DNA from: Eucalyptus grandis
Lineage: Eukaryota; Streptophyta; Magnoliopsida; Myrtales; Myrtaceae
DNA: 64,000 nt
Reading direction: 5' to 3'
Assembly (NCBI RefSeq): GCF_016545825.1
Contig: NC_052618.1
Location: forward strand, 21,279,561-21,343,560
The notes beneath the pieces are model-generated. The model made no database searches. It was not told the DNA's origin and was given only the letters and a program-made list of their open reading frames with translations. The translations under genes and the position numbers were made by a program. How positions within the stretch are numbered: the stretch's first letter is position 1; each line of letters begins with the position of its first letter. Below, piece by piece: positions 59,762-64,000 of this stretch.

Positions 59762-61330
59762 TGATATAGCCAATAAAATAAAACCAATCAAATGCCGGAA
59801 TGACGTAGAAGTTCATCCTTTTAGTCAGACTCAATGTAGATCTTACCTAATCTTTGATAAGTCTTTCTCCTGATTCGGTAAAATGGTCCCATGCTGGTGC
59901 TCGCTATCAATATTTATATATTTTCCCCTTCTCTTGCAGTCCAAGCGGCATCAAGGATTCGATTCTTTTGGATTCGATTCTTTTATGTGCACTTAATTTT
60001 AGTGTAAGCATGACCGTCATGCCGACAAAAGGAACATCCGAATCAAAGCATAAGGTCCAAAAGAATCTGCAGGGGATGGCTGATGAACGATCCAGACGTG
60101 CAGATGGAAACTCATACGGAGCAAGATTGGTCAGATCAAAGCATCCAATCTTCCTGCCCCTAGCGATTGTCCCAAGTTAAAAATGAACTTGAAAGAAGGT
60201 TCAGAGCTTTCCCCAAATGTAATCATAGGCCCAGTTAATGCAAGCCCAGCCCGAGTTCTCAAAACTTAGCCCATCCTCTTTCTTTCCTTCTTTAAATGGT
60301 TCAAGTGAAGTCGAGCAAAGCGATGTAACTCATTATTATCTTGTCCAAGTAGTATATACTAGATTTGAGATAAGTGAGCTTTGATATTATTTTGTTAAAG
60401 TGCATAGTGAATGTTTAATCATATTGTAGTTGCTCGCATCATTCGTCTCAAACTCTTTCAAGTTTTTCAATTAGTAATGAGTAGTACGAGAACAATATCT
60501 ACGAGAAACTTTCGGTGATTGAATTATGGATATGAATATAGATTGTTGGATATGTTCGAATTGCTATGCACTGAGGTTAGCTTCTTCTTTTGGAAATATA
60601 TATATATATTCTTTGATGGATAATAAAAACTCTGATATGTTGTTTAAATTTTGAGACTACGTCCTTGTCCTTTAGGTTAAAAGAATTATGGTTGTGTCAT
60701 TACCCTTTTTTCTGTAGGATTTGGGGTTTGACACCAAAAGCCTTTCCAAAAAATCCAAGTTGCTGCTAATGGATCTATCATTGCCAATCAAATTCATGTG
60801 CTCCTTGAGAAAACCCTAAAGAGATCATGTAATAAAATAGTTTTGTGTCTCGTTTAAATCCTTAACTAAAGTTGTATAATCGAAGAACTGAGGTAGCACA
60901 TTGCGCATTCTAGAGTCTAGACCATGAATAAGCTAAGGTAGCACATCTCGCGAGTTCAATGAAAGCTATGAAAATGCTTCAAGAAGAATATGTCGTTTTT
61001 TGACGTTACATTTATCTGGAGCCGAACTTCATAGACAATCGGCAATAGATTGTGGAGAGGACTCTCGACTTCTCGTGTGTGAGCATGATTGACCTCCCAA
61101 ATTCTCATCAGTGTAGGTATGAAGCGACTGTAAATTACAATTCAAGTTGGAGGATCGATCAATTGCCAGGATCAATTGACTAAATCACTAGATAAGTTCC
61201 CTCATGAATGCTCTAATGCTAATGACACTTATTTTGCAGTCATCTAAAGTATACATCTTCCTTTTACTTTTTTAAAAACCATCGCGATATATGTACTTTT
61301 GACTTTTGTTTAACTCAAATTACTAAAACC
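59762..61330 (+). repeat. dispersed 1.6-kb repeat, copy 2
   Basis: Collinear with 19779-21350. The left end is fused to MSRB 3'-flanking sequence (CACATTAGAACAGCTCG) directly at GTGATATAGCC, which marks a clean breakpoint. A 14-bp local duplication (GGATTCGATTCTTTT) is private to this copy. Confidence 0.88.
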
Positions 61331-61631
61331 TTGCAGAATATATGAATATTGGCATGTCGATTTGTTTAAAAACTTTTGACTTTACATGATGGTTTTAACT
61401 TCTGTTGGGAAAGACACTAATTAAAATTTGCAAACATAAATATGGGGTTGACTTGTAGAACCGTTGATGAAAAATTCAACGACTTTTTCATAAAAGGCCA
61501 TTATCAACTCCGAAATTGTTAGATATATGCCCTAAAGCTGCTATGTGATATGTATATACTAGGGATTCCATTTGTACATATAAGGATTATGTTATTATTG
61601 TTATTTTTTAAGGAAATTGATTAATTATTAA

Positions 61632-61731
61632 NNNNNNNNNNNNNNNNNNNNNNNNNNNNNNNNNNNNNNNNNNNNNNNNNNNNNNNNNNNNNNNNNNNNN
61701 NNNNNNNNNNNNNNNNNNNNNNNNNNNNNNN
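61632..61731. other. assembly gap of 100 N
   Basis: Exactly 100 N bases, the usual placeholder for a gap of unknown size. Order and distance across it should not be relied on. Confidence 1.
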
Positions 61732-61732
61732 T

Positions 61733-62600
61733 TTTTCCTTTTGATTAATTACGGATATGTGGTACTAGGTTTTGTAAATGTTAGTAATCAACACCCTTAA
61801 TAAAGTATTTGCATGTCCTTTCAAATTGATGTTGATATTAAACTACATATCAAAGGCATGGTTGGAGCAAATATGAAAAAAAAAAAGATTAGATGATTTG
61901 AATGCATGTAATCCCAGTGCATTTGAATCATTGATATTTGTGGAACCCAAAAAAAAACCCACATTATTTTACGGTTGGGATGCATTGAGCTCCTATGCAC
62001 AAAAAATAAATATCTCACAAATTATGAGCATAGTCAGTTTTAACTTTAGTTATTTTACATATAAGTGATGTGAATTAAAGACATAGTTCATGGATATTTC
62101 CTCCGATTAGGAAAGTACACGCATCCAGAAGGTGAGGTCCATTGAAAAGAGAAGACGTGCATTGCGCTACTCCAAGTCAATAACTTCTACTATTGAAATA
62201 GTCCTTAGAGACCCGCCTGGGAAGACTCGTTCCTTGAGCATTTTGTATTCGAAATTGTTTATAATGCACGTGCTCTCCACTCCAAAAGCATATGCTCTCC
62301 AACTAGCCTTTTCACTTGTTTATCTTGATCTTTTTGTGCAGCAGGAAGATATCCTCTCTTCATTTTTGCCTATCAGACTTCCGTGGAAAAAGGGCAATGT
62401 CTGAACCAAGCGAACAAAGCGATGCTTGTTGCTTGAAGAAAAACTAATTTAAATTAAAAAATTACTGCCAATTAGGTTGACAAAAATTGACCAAGATTGG
62501 CCAAGGTTGATCAAGATTGACTGCAATCCAAGATTTGATCAAAGTTGGTCAAGATAAATAATCCTAGTTGAAATAAGAATCATCTCTATCTCGTCCTAAT
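61733..62600. repeat. direct repeat, copy 1
   Basis: Collinear with 63215-64000: shared blocks include GGTACTAG, GGAATGCATTG-type, AAAGT(A/G)CAC(G/A)CATC, GACCCGCCT(G/A)G(G/A)AAGACTCG and TCTCTTCATTTTTGCCTATC. Divergence is substantial. The left end may lie in the N gap. Confidence 0.8.
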
Positions 62601-63214
62601 CTCATGCATCTGATCCAATCTAGATCCCATCTCCCGTACATGCACACGGATCCCTCGTCTCCCATTCTCACCCGCGCACATGCGGGCTGGAGTTCACGGG
62701 CACACAAAAAGAAGACACGGAGGATCGACAAGCAACGGGAAAAAGATCAGAATCGCTCGACAAAAATTATCATCGGAATAGGAGAAGATTCTCTCGTGCT
62801 CACACCAAAAAGCTCTTCGGTGAGTTTTCAAAAAGCAAGAAGATAACCACCGTTCAGATTTGGAGAAGATAAAAAGCAAAAGAGCGATGCGGAAGATAAT
62901 GAAAAGTGCAGAAGATTCGGTCAAAGATGAGGGGCGGGACGTGACGAGGACCAACCAAGAAGGGTTTTTCTGCCTTTCACGATCAGCAATGGGGCCAGGA
63001 AAGAGACGTTTTTGTTTTTGGTCGGAGCCAGGAAAGAGACATGGGCGACGCATTTATCGAGGATGTTCCTGGGCGGTTACCATGGTTAGGTAGAGCTAAC
63101 TCTGGTTGAGAGAGAGCGAAGTGGCGGACTGAGACAGTGAGAGAGTTCACATTTTCGGCTCTCATGTTTCTAATTCCTAAGTAGAAATTTTTTATTAAGC
63201 GAAATTACCTGTGG

Positions 63215-64000
63215 TTTCTATTAAGTTTTTTTCTTTTTGATGGATTACGAATATTTGGTACTAGACCTATGAATATCAATAATCAACGCCCGATGATAGC
63301 AAAAATAAGATATATGCATGTGCTTTTTAATAGATGCTTATATTGAACCACGGATTAAAGAAATGGCTGGAGCCAATATAAAGAAATTCTTAGATGTTTG
63401 CTGCATAAATATTCAATGCATGTGAACCCTTGATATTGATGGGTCTCACGTAAAATCCACGTCATCTAAGGTTGGAATGCATTGGATTCATATGCATTTA
63501 AGAATATCTGATAAAATATGGACATCACCATTTTAACTTAAGTTAATTTTATTTCATCCCGTCAATAAAGTGCACACATCTAAAAGGTAAGTCCCCTTGG
63601 AAAGACAACATGTGCATAGCACTGCTCCAAGTCATTACTTTTAATATTATATTTATCAATAGACACCCGCCTAGAAAGACTCGACCAATAAACCCTTTCA
63701 TTTGTTTATCTTAATCTATTTTTGCAGGAAGAAGGTATCCTCTCTTCATTTTTGCCTATCAAACTTCCATAGAGAAAAGGGAAAGTCTGAGCCAGGCAAA
63801 AAGCGATGCTTATTGAAAAAGAAAAACCAATTTAAATTAAAAACTAATGCTAATTAAGATCAAGATTCGATCATGCGGTTGGAATAAGAAAAACCAATTT
63901 GGCTTTGACCAAGATTGACCGTGATACAAGATTCGATCAAGATTGGACGAGATAAGGGAAGCTTAATTGGAATAAGAAAATCTTTAACTCATCTTAATCT
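63215..64000. repeat. direct repeat, copy 2 (runs off window)
   Basis: Second copy of the 61733-62600 unit, still matching at the end of the window. The 615 bp between the two copies (62601-63214) are not repeated in the visible part. The pair could be a tandem duplication or the two LTRs of a short non-autonomous element. Confidence 0.8.

Noticed and set aside
1..64000. CRISPR arrays, bacterial operons, rRNA
   Set aside because: No regularly spaced short repeats, no ribosome-binding-site-led gene strings and no rRNA-like sequence; the window is clearly a plant nuclear chromosome.

Overview
This is a nuclear window from a flowering plant. The evidence is spliced genes with GT-AG introns, plastid-type protein families, a plant L1-type LINE that carries an RNase H domain, and a nuclear copy of a chloroplast gene. 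The families point to a eudicot; the species cannot be fixed from sequence alone. Most of the window is decayed repeat and duplicated gene debris. Two loci look like complete protein-coding genes, and both are on the minus strand.

Region by region. 1-4.77 kb: AT-rich sequence with a perfect-looking 115-bp tandem duplication and a promoter-like 5' end of a minus-strand transcript (TATA near 4.57 kb) whose product is not recognised. 4.77-10.5 kb: a nearly full-length but dead LINE (minus strand: ORF1 with a CCHC knuckle; ORF2 with endonuclease, reverse transcriptase and RNase H), abutting a 0.28-kb plastid atpB insertion. 12.4-18.9 kb: a phosphoglycerate-mutase-like gene with 9 coding exons in the conserved part and a probable upstream transit-peptide exon; one intron starts with GA instead of GT. 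19.3-21.4 kb: repeats, one of which recurs at 59.8-61.3 kb. 22.0-23.1 kb: two tandem decayed ginkbilobin-2 (DUF26) genes. 25.4-26.0 kb: a 5'-truncated LINE with a visible target-site duplication.

26.4-39.5 kb: three copies of a methionine sulfoxide reductase B gene. A 4.0-kb head-to-tail duplication (about 30.04-34.04 and 34.04-38.08 kb) copied its 3' exons together with a large inverted repeat that holds back-to-back TATA boxes and small unknown ORFs. Only the last copy (36.87-39.43 kb) has an intact catalytic frame, and its upstream transit-peptide-like segment lies in another frame.

39.8-53.3 kb: a mosaic of exon fragments from six unrelated plant genes, all with introns and splice sites kept. 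Plus strand: Raf-like kinase, SH2/STAT-like protein, glucosidase II beta. Minus strand: SART1/DOT2, plastid glucose-6-phosphate isomerase, phosphatidylserine decarboxylase EF-hand. Several carry nonsense codons or frameshifts. The isomerase and SART1 pieces are joined inside introns within about 43 bp. This looks like gene-fragment capture and is the most interesting part of the window.

54.7-64 kb: a further copy of the 29.6-30.2 kb sequence, a nested hairpin at 57.6 kb, a single-copy relative of the inverted-repeat gene unit at 58.2-59.7 kb, the second 1.5-kb repeat, a 100-base N gap (61632-61731), and two diverged direct repeats running off the end.
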